The notes under the pieces: model-generated | What the model was told of the DNA's origin: nothing | What the model saw: the letters and a program-made list of their open reading frames with translations, nothing else | Databases searched by the model: none | Part shown: positions 1 through 6,562 of the stretch, one piece after another | Numbering within the stretch: position 1 is the first letter of the stretch | How the letters are laid out: every line of letters starts with the position of its first letter | Translations under genes and position numbers: made by a program | Assembly: GCA_027046105.1 (NCBI GenBank) | Contig: JALTZQ010000002.1 | Coordinates: forward strand, 1-7,687 | Length of the DNA: 7,687 nucleotides | DNA from: Pyrodictiaceae archaeon | GTDB lineage: Archaea > Thermoproteota > Thermoprotei_A > Sulfolobales > Pyrodictiaceae | Direction: 5' to 3'

Positions 1-1477
1 TCAGTGCTGATACTGAAGCAGATAGAGAACCTATATAATCGTTCTCGGCAATGAGCCTATCTGCTTCCTCCAATAAATTGTTAAGACCTGCCGTTGGCGC
101 TCCTAGGCTATCTGCATAACTAACGCTAGTAGATGCTATATAATATATCGTGTAGGCTAATTCTCTTAGTAGACTAGAGTCTATGGCTACCCCTTGCGCT
201 GCATTAGGATCAGCGGCTGTCTCAGCCCAGCTCTTCGCTGTAAGTGCACGATAGTAAGCATACACAGCTTCTTGTAATGCATCAAGTAGATTTCCACTAG
301 CCCTCAATACACGAACACGTTCCAACGCCTCATTTGCGCTTAGTATACGTTCTCTTGCAACAACTAATAGTTGTAGCCGGGTTATCGTAGGTGATTCACC
401 AGCAACTCCGTTATACGTGCTCTGGGCTTCCTCCAGAATCTTGCTAGCATCAACTATCCTCTGCTCTATGAGTTTCAGTGCTGTATCACGTCCACCCATT
501 AGCGCTACTGTAACGTCATAGGCTTGTCCCGCGAGAATAGCCGCAAGAAAAGCTCTTGAAGCTGCTGCATAAACCATTCCTTGACCATGATACTTCTTTG
601 AAAGTTCTAGAGCATTACGAGCCTCTACTAGGAGTCCTAGTACGAGCCTCTCAGCTCCACCACTAAGCTGATTCATAAACTTCTCAGTGGCGTTAATATC
701 CTTCAATGCCGCATTATAGAGGTCCTTCCACACCTCCTCTAACCTATTGCGCAGCCAGTCGGGATAAGATGGCTCTGCTACTCCAAGCTGATAAGGAGGC
801 TCTACACCAGTTATTGCCTTAAAGGCATCAGCTATACTAGCTGCCTCAACCACCTTGACTCCCAGTTTCCGTCCAAGCTCAATGACATCTACCTTTCTAC
901 CAGTATTAGGGTCTAAGGCATAACGCTGACCCGCCGGGATTATAAACAGTTCTACACCAGCCTCAGCAGCCGCACGAAGCTTTTCGGGAATGCCGCCAAC
1001 AGGGCCTAGACTAGTGTCCGGCTCAACCATCCCAGTCATCGACACGTTCTCCGGGAGTTTAACACCGAGAAGTGCAGCAAGAACCGCTACCGCCATAGCA
1101 CCACTAGCACTAGGACCCCCAATCACAGTAGAGTTAGCCTCCAATCTAACATAGAAGTTGTAACCATGATAGTCTACCCCAGCAAGCATAGAGGCAACAA
1201 GCACAGCCATTCTGGCAGCGGCCTGCGTATCCAGCTCTGTTAACGGAGTAGCCGAGAAGTAAACCATACCCTCTCCTGGCCACTCAACAGTCACGTAGAG
1301 GCGAGAGACAACACCAACAAAACCACCTTGAGGATCACGGGCAACAGCAGGTACAAGCATTGACACTGTAACCTTAACCGGACACACATCCATGGCCCAA
1401 CCAATGATAGGTTGTAGCAGGGGTATAACCAATAGCAAGGATAGTAACAGTAAAATGGCGCCACTCCATCTCCTCAC
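1..1477 (-). CDS. Secreted/membrane-anchored Lon-like (S16) serine protease without AAA+ domain, C-terminus cut by window edge
   Basis: The minus-strand frame is open from the left edge up to this GTG, giving 492 visible residues. Seen: an Arg-Arg N-region and hydrophobic stretch (about residues 7-27) that reads as a signal peptide or signal anchor. A Lon-type proteolytic domain follows (about 30-225), with the nucleophile motif GGPSASGA (Ser123) and the second catalytic motif GPVGGIPEK (Lys166). The 43-residue Ser-Lys spacing equals that of E. coli Lon (S679/K722), as known for the family. There is no Walker A/B ATPase module. From about residue 240 the chain is Ala/Leu/Glu-rich, probably an alpha-helical, TPR-like region, and it continues past the edge. 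It matches the archaeal COG1750 pattern of an exported Ser-Lys peptidase acting outside the membrane; substrates are unknown. GTG 1477 is preferred because it gives a classical signal peptide and lies downstream of a TATA-like box. An in-frame ATG at 1576 would add 33 residues, but the box would then be coding. Confidence 0.85.
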   Translation of the reverse strand, partial: MRRWSGAILLLLSLLLVIPLLQPIIGWAMDVCPVKVTVSMLVPAVARDPQGGFVGVVSRLYVTVEWPGEGMVYFSATPLTELDTQAAARMAVLVASMLAGVDYHGYNFYVRLEANSTVIGGPSASGAMAVAVLAALLGVKLPENVSMTGMVEPDTSLGPVGGIPEKLRAAAEAGVELFIIPAGQRYALDPNTGRKVDVIELGRKLGVKVVEAASIADAFKAITGVEPPYQLGVAEPSYPDWLRNRLEEVWKDLYNAALKDINATEKFMNQLSGGAERLVLGLLVEARNALELSKKYHGQGMVYAAASRAFLAAILAGQAYDVTVALMGGRDTALKLIEQRIVDASKILEEAQSTYNGVAGESPTITRLQLLVVARERILSANEALERVRVLRASGNLLDALQEAVYAYYRALTAKSWAETAADPNAAQGVAIDSSLLRELAYTIYYIASTSVSYADSLGAPTAGLNNLLEEADRLIAENDYIGSLSASVSAL

Positions 1478-1544
1478 AGTTCTCGCCCATAGAGCCAGGA
1501 GACAGCACCACGTTAAAGTCTTAGCCTTCGAAATACTACAGTAG

Positions 1545-1553
1545 TATAGTATA
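1545..1553 (-). promoter_or_regulatory. TATA-like box for the Lon-like protease gene
   Basis: The minus strand reads TATACTATA here. An archaeal start of transcription about 26 bases downstream would fall near 1523, leaving a leader of about 45 bases before GTG 1477. The placement supports that start over the upstream ATG at 1576. It is judged by eye from the motif and distance only. Confidence 0.4.
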
Positions 1554-1628
1554 CCTACCTGGGCACACCCCCTCATCCCTTGAAGCCAAGCATAGCCCAC
1601 GTACCCGTGATGAGAGGCTGGTAGATGA

Positions 1629-1660
1629 CCCCGCCGAAGATACATAGCACGATGGCGGGG
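1629..1660. repeat. Inverted repeat (GC-rich 7-bp stem) in the divergent intergenic region
   Basis: CCCCGCC (1629-1635) and GGCGGGG (1654-1660) are perfect complements separated by 18 bases. In RNA this would form a strong hairpin with a large loop. It lies between the divergent protease and ridA genes, about 90 bases before the ridA start. It could be a structured leader, a small RNA or a protein-binding site; nothing in the sequence decides which. Confidence 0.45.
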
Positions 1661-1688
1661 GGTGGTTGTGAAGGCTAGGCACTGATAG

Positions 1689-1706
1689 GTCTAGCACGAG
1701 CTAGAC
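1689..1706. repeat. Inverted repeat (7-bp stem, 4-base loop) just upstream of ridA
   Basis: GTCTAGC (1689-1695) and GCTAGAC (1700-1706) are perfect complements around ACGA. This compact dyad ends 45 bases before the ridA start. Its size and symmetry suit either a dimeric-regulator operator or a small leader hairpin. The function is inferred only from position. Confidence 0.5.
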
Positions 1707-1751
1707 TGAATACCCTGCACAATGACTCCTCCACTCCTGGTGGCCGTGGTC

Positions 1752-2141
1752 ATGGCTAAGCGTACTGTTTTCACTGAAAAGGCGCCTAAACCCGTTGGCC
1801 CTTATAGTCAGGGAGTTATTGCTGGTTGTTTCCTCTTTGTTGCTGGCCAAATACCACTAGACCCGTCTACTGGTACTCTCGTTGAAGGATCTTTCGAGGA
1901 TAAAGTGAAACGCGTTTTGGATAACGTTAAGGCTATAGTTGAAGCTGCAAGAGGAACATTAAACGATATCGTTAAGGTGACAGTCTATCTAAAGGACATC
2001 AAGTTATTTGAAAGATTCAACAAGATATACGCGGAATACTTTGGGGAAAATCCCCCAGCTAGGGTAGTTGTAGAGGTCTCAAATCTGCCAAAGGGAGCTG
2101 ATGTAGAGGTTGAAGCAATAGCCTATCTTTGCAAGGACTAA
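1752..2141 (+). CDS. ridA: RidA family 2-iminobutanoate/2-iminopropanoate deaminase
   Basis: A 129-residue YjgF/YER057c/UK114 (RidA) protein, normal length for the family. It hydrolyses the enamine/imine products of PLP enzymes such as threonine/serine dehydratase to 2-oxo acids plus ammonia, in the cytoplasm as a trimer (family knowledge). Seen: the KAPKPVGPYSQ segment with Tyr18; Arg104 in the PPARVVVEV signature, matching E. coli Arg105, which binds the substrate carboxylate; and Glu119 in ADVEVEAIA, matching E. coli Glu120. The start at ATG 1752 gives the usual N-terminus (MAKRTVFTEKAP) and has GGTGG at 1739-1743, eight bases upstream. ATG 1722 would add ten atypical residues and has no such site. 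The stop is doubled (TAATAG). It lies 76 bases before a threonine ammonia-lyase gene, its expected metabolic partner. Confidence 0.93.
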   Translation: MAKRTVFTEKAPKPVGPYSQGVIAGCFLFVAGQIPLDPSTGTLVEGSFEDKVKRVLDNVKAIVEAARGTLNDIVKVTVYLKDIKLFERFNKIYAEYFGENPPARVVVEVSNLPKGADVEVEAIAYLCKD

Positions 2142-2183
2142 TAGCATTCACGAGCAATTACGGACCTTCTAGCAGACCTACCG

Positions 2184-2192
2184 TTTAACATA
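2184..2192 (+). promoter_or_regulatory. TATA-like box for the threonine ammonia-lyase gene
   Basis: TTTAACATA is centred about 30 bases before TTG 2218. A transcript starting about 26 bases downstream would begin almost at the start codon, as in the leaderless or short-leader mRNAs common in crenarchaea. It suggests that the dehydratase gene can be transcribed separately from ridA. Confidence 0.4.
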
Positions 2193-2217
2193 CTTAATCG
2201 AGCCTATTTAGTAAGGC

Positions 2218-3462
2218 TTGACCCAAAAGGGTGGTTCCTTGCCAGAACTCGTTGAAGCTATTGCTTCGCTTAGCCTGGAGGCAAGAAAGATAATATCCAG
2301 GTACATTCATGTTACGCCAATTGAGCATAGTGCAACGTTTTCTCGACTGACCGAGGCGGAGGTATACCTTAAGTACGAGAATTTGCAGAAAACAGGGGCC
2401 TTTAAGACACGTGGCGCATTATTCAAGGTGTATCGCGTTAAGAACCGTGTACGTGGCGTAGTTACTGCTTCTGCAGGCAATCATGCACAGGGTGTTGCCT
2501 ATGCAGCTAGTGTTTATGGCCTTCATGCAGTCATTGTTATGCCGGAGACAGCGTCTATATCGAAAATAGAGGCTACAAAGGGCTATGGAGCCGAGGTTAT
2601 CCTCCATGGTAGAGTCTATGATGATGCTGAAGAGAAAGCTAGGGAAATAGCCCGTGAACGCAATTATGAGTTTATACACGCCTTTAACGACATAGATGTT
2701 ATTGCGGGTCAGGGGACTATAGGGCTTGAACTAATAGAGCAACTTGAAGACTTTGACATGGTTGTTGTACCTATTGGTGGAGGTGGCCTCATTTCCGGTA
2801 TAGCTTCAGTACTTAAGACGAGAAGAAGCAACATCAAGGTTATTGGTGTTGAACCAGAGAATGCACCAAAAATGCTCATGTCGCTAAGAGCTGGTCATCC
2901 AGTAAGAATAGATCCGAAACCCACGATAGCTGATGGTCTTGTTGCTAAGCAGCCTGGAGATATAACCTATCGTGTCGTATCAGAGCTTGTAGATGACATT
3001 GTAACTGTGACTGAGGAGGAAATAGCACATGCTATATACATGCTCCTTGAGAGGGGAAAAGTTCTCGTTGAAGGGGCTGGGGCTACACCAGTAGCAGCAC
3101 TCCTTTCCGGCAAAATAGAGGCTAAGATGAAGAAGGTCGTAGCTATAGTCAGCGGTGGCAACATAGATCTTACAGCACTGTATCGCGTCCTCTTACGTGG
3201 CCTATCCCAGGGAGGAAGAATGGCGAGAATAACAGGCTACGTCATGGATACACCTGGAGAGCTAAAAAGAGTTATAGAGGTTGTGGCTCGTCACCGCGGT
3301 AACATAGTCGATATATACCATGACCGTAGTGATGCACGTGCACCTGCCTGGCACGCCAAGGTAACCATCGTATTTGAGGCTCCTGGTAGACAAGCAATAG
3401 AGAGGATAATGAACGATCTGAGAAAGCAAGGATACATGTTTGCACTCGAATATCCACCATAA
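2218..3462 (+). CDS. ilvA: Threonine ammonia-lyase (threonine dehydratase), PLP-dependent, with C-terminal ACT-type domain
   Basis: Converts L-threonine to 2-oxobutanoate and ammonia, the entry to isoleucine synthesis; such enzymes often act on serine too. Seen in 414 residues: a fold-type II PLP domain (about 20-325) with the Schiff-base lysine in GAFKTRGA (Lys63), TASAGNHAQG with Asn87, the phosphate-binding loop PIGGGG (185-190) and VSGGNID with Ser312. Residues about 333-414 form an ACT-like domain (RMARITGYVMDTPGELKRV, then IYHDRSD), as in the medium-length archaeal/bacterial IlvA/TdcB form (TIGR01127-like). This points to allosteric control by an amino acid, though the ligand cannot be read from sequence. 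The start is non-ATG: TTG 2218 suits a near-leaderless message from the TATA-like box, whereas TTG 2239 has GGTGG four bases before it and would give 407 residues. The gene follows ridA, whose product clears this enzyme's reactive intermediate. It ends in TAATAA. Confidence 0.93.
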   Translation: MTQKGGSLPELVEAIASLSLEARKIISRYIHVTPIEHSATFSRLTEAEVYLKYENLQKTGAFKTRGALFKVYRVKNRVRGVVTASAGNHAQGVAYAASVYGLHAVIVMPETASISKIEATKGYGAEVILHGRVYDDAEEKAREIARERNYEFIHAFNDIDVIAGQGTIGLELIEQLEDFDMVVVPIGGGGLISGIASVLKTRRSNIKVIGVEPENAPKMLMSLRAGHPVRIDPKPTIADGLVAKQPGDITYRVVSELVDDIVTVTEEEIAHAIYMLLERGKVLVEGAGATPVAALLSGKIEAKMKKVVAIVSGGNIDLTALYRVLLRGLSQGGRMARITGYVMDTPGELKRVIEVVARHRGNIVDIYHDRSDARAPAWHAKVTIVFEAPGRQAIERIMNDLRKQGYMFALEYPP

Positions 3463-3481
3463 TAAGTGCTCCATGGGTTTC

Positions 3482-3488
3482 CTTTATA
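3482..3488 (+). promoter_or_regulatory. TATA-like box for the CBS-domain gene
   Basis: CTTTATA lies in the 55-base gap after ilvA, about 33 bases before GTG 3518, predicting a transcript start near 3511. It is embedded in a pyrimidine-rich stretch (about 3477-3509) that could also serve as the ilvA transcription end, since archaeal termination favours T-rich tracts. Both readings are inference. Confidence 0.4.
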
Positions 3489-3517
3489 GCTCTCAGTCTC
3501 CCTTTCTCTAAAAGCTG

Positions 3518-4453
3518 GTGTACTGCTTGAACCCCCAGCATCCCTTCCCAATAATAGGACATTATCCTCCTGCGGTTGTTCTAGAGCAAGACAACACCAT
3601 GCTTGATGCACTCATTTCATTCAATATCCGTGGTGTGCGTTTCGGTGTTGTTGTTAATGAGGAGAGGAAACTAGTAGGCCTTATGTCGATAAAGAGGATA
3701 ATTAGCTTCATAGCCGGCCATGGCGAGCTTGGGAGAGCTGTAAGAGAGGAGCATAATTTCAACGCTTATCGTGCCATGCTCGCTACGCCAGTATCTAAGA
3801 TTATGAGAAGAGAATTCCCCTACGCTATCTTTGGTAAACATGGTCTAGAGGACATTATCAATATGATGATCGAGCATAATATAGGTGCTGTACCGGTTGT
3901 TGCCGAGGACAAGACGATACTTGGTATAGTGACTGAGCGGCACCTAACAGCGATAGTACAAGTCGCGCCCATGCATGTAGCCGTACACGAAGTCATGTCT
4001 CCTAATCCAGTCTCTGTCCCGAGTGGTTCCAATCTATGGGATGCAGTAAGGGTTATGGCCGAGAAATGGATAAGACATTTACCAATCGTCGATCGTGAGG
4101 GGAGGGTTGAAGCTTTACTCACTGCACGTGATATTATAGTCTACCTTTCAGAAGACATCATCTTAGAAAAACTTGAGAGGCATAGAATAGACGAGGTTCT
4201 CTCCAAGATACCAGTTGAAGAGGTCATTACGGAATCTGTTGTCACGACAAGTCCCGAAGAAGATCTCAACAAAGCGCTTCGCAAATTGAGAGCACGCGGT
4301 CTTAGTAGCCTTGTTGTTACAGACGAGGACCAGAAACTGATAGGCATTGTTACTGAGAGGGATATAGTGACTAGGTTGCCTAAGAAGCTGGGACTAGAGC
4401 CTTTCTACGACTATATAAAACCAGTAATAGTTTATGCCCGACCCTTCTTCTAA
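3518..4453 (+). CDS. Four-CBS-motif protein (two Bateman modules), probable adenine-nucleotide sensor
   Basis: The 311 residues are almost entirely CBS motifs: about 17-66, 92-146, 157-211 and 234-287. Seen: repeated beta-alpha-beta-beta-alpha patterns ending in LVGLMSIKRII, LGIVTERHL, VEALLTARDII and LIGIVTERDIV. The Thr/Asp pair that typically contacts the ribose of AMP/ATP/SAM is intact in motif 4 (TERD) and motif 3 (TARD). Motif 2 has His in place of Asp (TERHL) and motif 1 has Lys (SIKR), so the sites may not be equal. There is no attached enzyme, channel or DNA-binding domain, so it probably acts by binding a partner; the target is unknown. The gene ends 19 bases before the GlmU-like gene, so co-transcription is likely. 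GTG 3518 suits a short leader; TTG 3527, with GGTG six bases ahead, is an equally possible start. Confidence 0.85.
   Translation: MYCLNPQHPFPIIGHYPPAVVLEQDNTMLDALISFNIRGVRFGVVVNEERKLVGLMSIKRIISFIAGHGELGRAVREEHNFNAYRAMLATPVSKIMRREFPYAIFGKHGLEDIINMMIEHNIGAVPVVAEDKTILGIVTERHLTAIVQVAPMHVAVHEVMSPNPVSVPSGSNLWDAVRVMAEKWIRHLPIVDREGRVEALLTARDIIVYLSEDIILEKLERHRIDEVLSKIPVEEVITESVVTTSPEEDLNKALRKLRARGLSSLVVTDEDQKLIGIVTERDIVTRLPKKLGLEPFYDYIKPVIVYARPFF
4412..4420 (+). promoter_or_regulatory. Possible internal TATA box for the GlmU-like gene
   Basis: TATATAAAA is a near-consensus archaeal TATA box lying inside the last codons of the CBS gene. Its predicted transcript start (about 4441) falls between the upstream ATG 4434 and ATG 4473, which supports 4473 as the true start. 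The codons here read Asp-Tyr-Ile-Lys, so the match could be a by-product of coding. Confidence 0.35.
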
Positions 4454-4472
4454 AACACTGGGAGTAAGCAAG

Positions 4473-5786
4473 ATGGCTAGATGCGCTATTGTCTTAGCAG
4501 CTGGGCAAGGAGAGAGGCTATGGCCCCTTACTAGTACTAGGCCAAAACCACTTCTTCCACTGCCTCGCGGCACGCTTTTATCCAACGTGTTAGCCAGTCT
4601 TCGAGACCTTGTGGAGAACGTTGTAGTCGTTATTGGCCATCTTGGCGAAATGGTGAAGGAGTATATAGAGGGGCATGGTTGGGGGTTTCAGGTATTTACA
4701 GCCATCCAGGAGAAACCCCATGGTACAGCCGATGCAGTGCGTGCTGGTATAAAGGAGCTGCCAAGGAGCTGCGATGAAGTGCTTATAGTCTATGGTGACT
4801 TGTATTATGGCGCTGAGCTCCCTAAGTTACTGGTCGAGAAAGGAGTTAATGCCTTCGTGCTAGTTGAAACATCCGAAGCCTGGAGGTATGGTGTTGCTAG
4901 TCTACATGGTAACTGTCTTAAGAGAGTAATCGAGAAGCCTCCGAAAGGACAAGAGCCATCGAATCTGGTTAATGCTGGTGTCTACCTCCTTGAACGCACA
5001 GTACTTGAGGAGGCTCTTAACGAGACACCTTTAAGCCCACGAGGAGAGTATGAACTAACAGATACTCTTAACATAATTGCTTCTAGAAGATGCATACGAC
5101 CCATGGTGTACCATGGGCCTTGGATGGATGTTGGTACACCCTGGGACTACATGAGCCTTGTGCAAAACCTTGCAGCAAAGCTTATTGGTGGCAAACAAGT
5201 TATTGAGGGAGAAATTGAGCCAGGAGCAAGGCTTAACGGCCCCGTATACATAGCCTCCAACGCTGTTGTTCGTACTGGCACCGTAGTGGAGGGTCCTGCC
5301 TGGATAGAAGGGGAGATAGGACCCAGTGCACATGTAAGACCTTACACCATTGTCTACCAAGGAGCAAAAATAGGGGCTTTTACACAAGCCAAGGCATCAA
5401 TACTGTTGGAGAACGCCAAAGCTCCCCATCTTAACTATGTAGGTGACAGCGTACTGGGCGAAGACTCAAATATGGGTGCAGGATCTGTAACCGCCAACCT
5501 ACGATTTGATCATGCGACAATAAAGGTGATGCTGAAGGGGGAACTTGTTGATACGGGACGAAAAAAGCTAGGTGCTATCATTGGAGGTCACGCCCAGATA
5601 GGAGTAAATGCTTCTCTCATGCCAGGCATCCGTGTAGGCGCCTATAGCTGGATTGAGCCAGGTATAAGGCTAAACGAGGATGTCCCAGATTGTAGCTTTG
5701 CAAAAGAGAGAAACGGAAAAATAATCATGACACCACTCAAGGATTTTGAATGTAAACCACCAATGTCGCCTCCAAGAAGGTACTAG
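4473..5786 (+). CDS. glmU: Bifunctional sugar-1-phosphate nucleotidylyltransferase/acetyltransferase (archaeal GlmU-like, UDP-GlcNAc synthesis)
   Basis: A 437-residue, two-domain cytoplasmic enzyme. Residues about 1-235 form a nucleotidyltransferase (Rossmann-like) domain: LAAGQGERLWPL (8-19), RPKP with Lys25, EKPHGTAD (80-87), YGDLYYG with Asp109, NAGVY (167-171), ELTD (194-197) and GPWMDVGTPWD. Residues about 245-437 form a left-handed beta-helix acetyltransferase domain. Its PHLNYVGDS motif (His319) matches the catalytic His of GlmU (E. coli His363), followed by NMGAGSVTANLRFD and LGAIIGGHAQIG. By family, it turns sugar-1-phosphates, chiefly GlcN-1-P via acetylation, plus UTP (or dTTP) into NDP-sugars; characterised archaeal homologues such as Sulfolobus ST0452 have broad substrate use. 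ATG 4473 has GGGAG eight bases ahead and begins directly at the first strand (MARCAIVLAAG). ATG 4434 would add 13 residues overlapping the CBS gene. Exact sugar specificity is not certain. Confidence 0.88.
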   Translation: MARCAIVLAAGQGERLWPLTSTRPKPLLPLPRGTLLSNVLASLRDLVENVVVVIGHLGEMVKEYIEGHGWGFQVFTAIQEKPHGTADAVRAGIKELPRSCDEVLIVYGDLYYGAELPKLLVEKGVNAFVLVETSEAWRYGVASLHGNCLKRVIEKPPKGQEPSNLVNAGVYLLERTVLEEALNETPLSPRGEYELTDTLNIIASRRCIRPMVYHGPWMDVGTPWDYMSLVQNLAAKLIGGKQVIEGEIEPGARLNGPVYIASNAVVRTGTVVEGPAWIEGEIGPSAHVRPYTIVYQGAKIGAFTQAKASILLENAKAPHLNYVGDSVLGEDSNMGAGSVTANLRFDHATIKVMLKGELVDTGRKKLGAIIGGHAQIGVNASLMPGIRVGAYSWIEPGIRLNEDVPDCSFAKERNGKIIMTPLKDFECKPPMSPPRRY

Positions 5787-6380
5787 TGTCTTGGTTTACA
5801 ACACTCCTTTCCCATGCCCTAAATGCATTTAGCCACGGCTGTATAGTAGATTCAAAGCAATACATCCATACTATCAATACCACTAGCATACTGGCTATTA
5901 GCTCAAAGCCTTCATAGGCGAGGGTATCGCCATTCCATTAGCAAAATTTTGTCAAGTGATCCAAGGCCACATCTTGGTGAAATCCTGATCAGCCGATAAA
6001 AGGGTGGGTAGATACCATTCGTGATAAGCAGGATTGCAAACTTAAAGACTACTCTAAAGAATACAAGGATATCCGATAATTCTATTTCGTAATAACCGCT
6101 CCAGACGAACTGGCAGACATAAAGCCATGACTGTGACCATAGCCGCGTATACTCCTTGATAATATAGGGCCCTAGGATGTTTGCGCTGTAACTATCAAGG
6201 ACATAGGCGTAAAGTGCTACCATAACCATGTAACCTACACTACCAGTATTGAGATAGCGATGACTAAGCCTTGCATAGCTATGAGCAGTAAGACTGCTAA
6301 CAATACGGGGAACTGTGAAAGGCGATTAGTAGGTGGATGGAGAGCTGGGCCAAGGACAGCAAAATATTACCGCCTATCAT
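5787..6380 (-). pseudogene. Probable decayed membrane-protein gene, broken by about three single-base frameshifts
   Basis: No intact recognisable gene lies in 5787-6552, but the minus strand shows consecutive hydrophobic pieces. Piece A begins with ATG 6380 (MIGGNILLSLAQLS..., 27 codons, stop 6299-6297). Piece B is a helix-like VLLAVLLLIAMQGLVIAISI (about 6306-6238, stop 6237-6235). Piece C runs from about 6238 through GYMVMVALYAYVL and FFRVVFKFAILLI to a stop at 5914-5912. Piece D (about 5937-5787) contains ELIASMLVVLIVWMYCF and stays open until 5737, inside the convergent glmU tail. Joining A-B and B-C each needs one lost base; C-D needs one gained base. The join gives roughly 195 residues with several membrane segments. 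I recognise no family. TATAATA at 6403-6397 is a weak promoter candidate. Alternatives are sequencing errors (CCCC and AAAATTTT runs lie near two breaks), or an intact 105-residue gene using only piece C from ATG 6229. Confidence 0.4.
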
Positions 6381-6542
6381 GCCACTAACGATAGTCTATT
6401 ATACTCAAGAGCGTAATGGCTTGTCAGCTAGTTCTTAATCTCCTCGTTCTACTAGTCTCCTGCACTAACACTGGTACGGTGGCCATGCTTAATGGGTGTG
6501 ATATTGTCTCAGTTACTACTCTGCTAGAGGTATGCATCCACT

Positions 6543-6562
6543 AAGTACTTGATCATGTACTT
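6543..6562. repeat. Near-perfect 20-bp palindrome across the stop codon of the small charged-protein gene
   Basis: AAGTAC (6543-6548) and GTACTT (6557-6562) are complementary, and the centre TGATCA is itself a palindrome. Only one symmetric pair (T opposite T) breaks the symmetry. It overlaps the 3' end of the minus-strand gene, so it may be a 3'-end hairpin protecting or ending the mRNA, or a site for a dimeric protein. Confidence 0.45.

Noticed and set aside
1607..1685. Possible C/D box guide RNA: GTGATGA (box C) at 1607-1613 and CTGA (box D) at 1682-1685
   Set aside because: The span (79 bases) is longer than usual archaeal C/D RNAs, and no well-placed D' and C' boxes with 10-12-base guides lie between them. 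The GTGATGA match may be chance.
1722..1751. Upstream ATG giving RidA ten extra residues
   Set aside because: The extension does not fit RidA N-termini and has no ribosome-binding site, while ATG 1752 has GGTGG eight bases ahead.
3272..3762. Overlapping minus-strand open frames of 60-110 codons over ilvA and the CBS gene
   Set aside because: They lie opposite strongly conserved genes, have no recognisable motifs, and are best explained as shadows of the real coding frames.
5101..5116. Inverted repeat CCATGGT-GT-ACCATGG
   Set aside because: It lies inside the conserved nucleotidyltransferase coding sequence (Met-Val-Tyr-His-Gly-Pro-Trp), so codon constraint explains it well enough.
5917..5931. 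Small hairpin GGCGA-GGGTA-TCGCC
   Set aside because: A five-base stem is expected by chance at this scale. It lies in the decayed region with no T tract or gene end beside it.
5787..6552. tRNA, CRISPR or insertion-sequence content in the long gap
   Set aside because: I found no T-loop-like GGTTCRA motif with a matching acceptor, no regularly spaced repeats, and no terminal inverted repeats or transposase-like frame.
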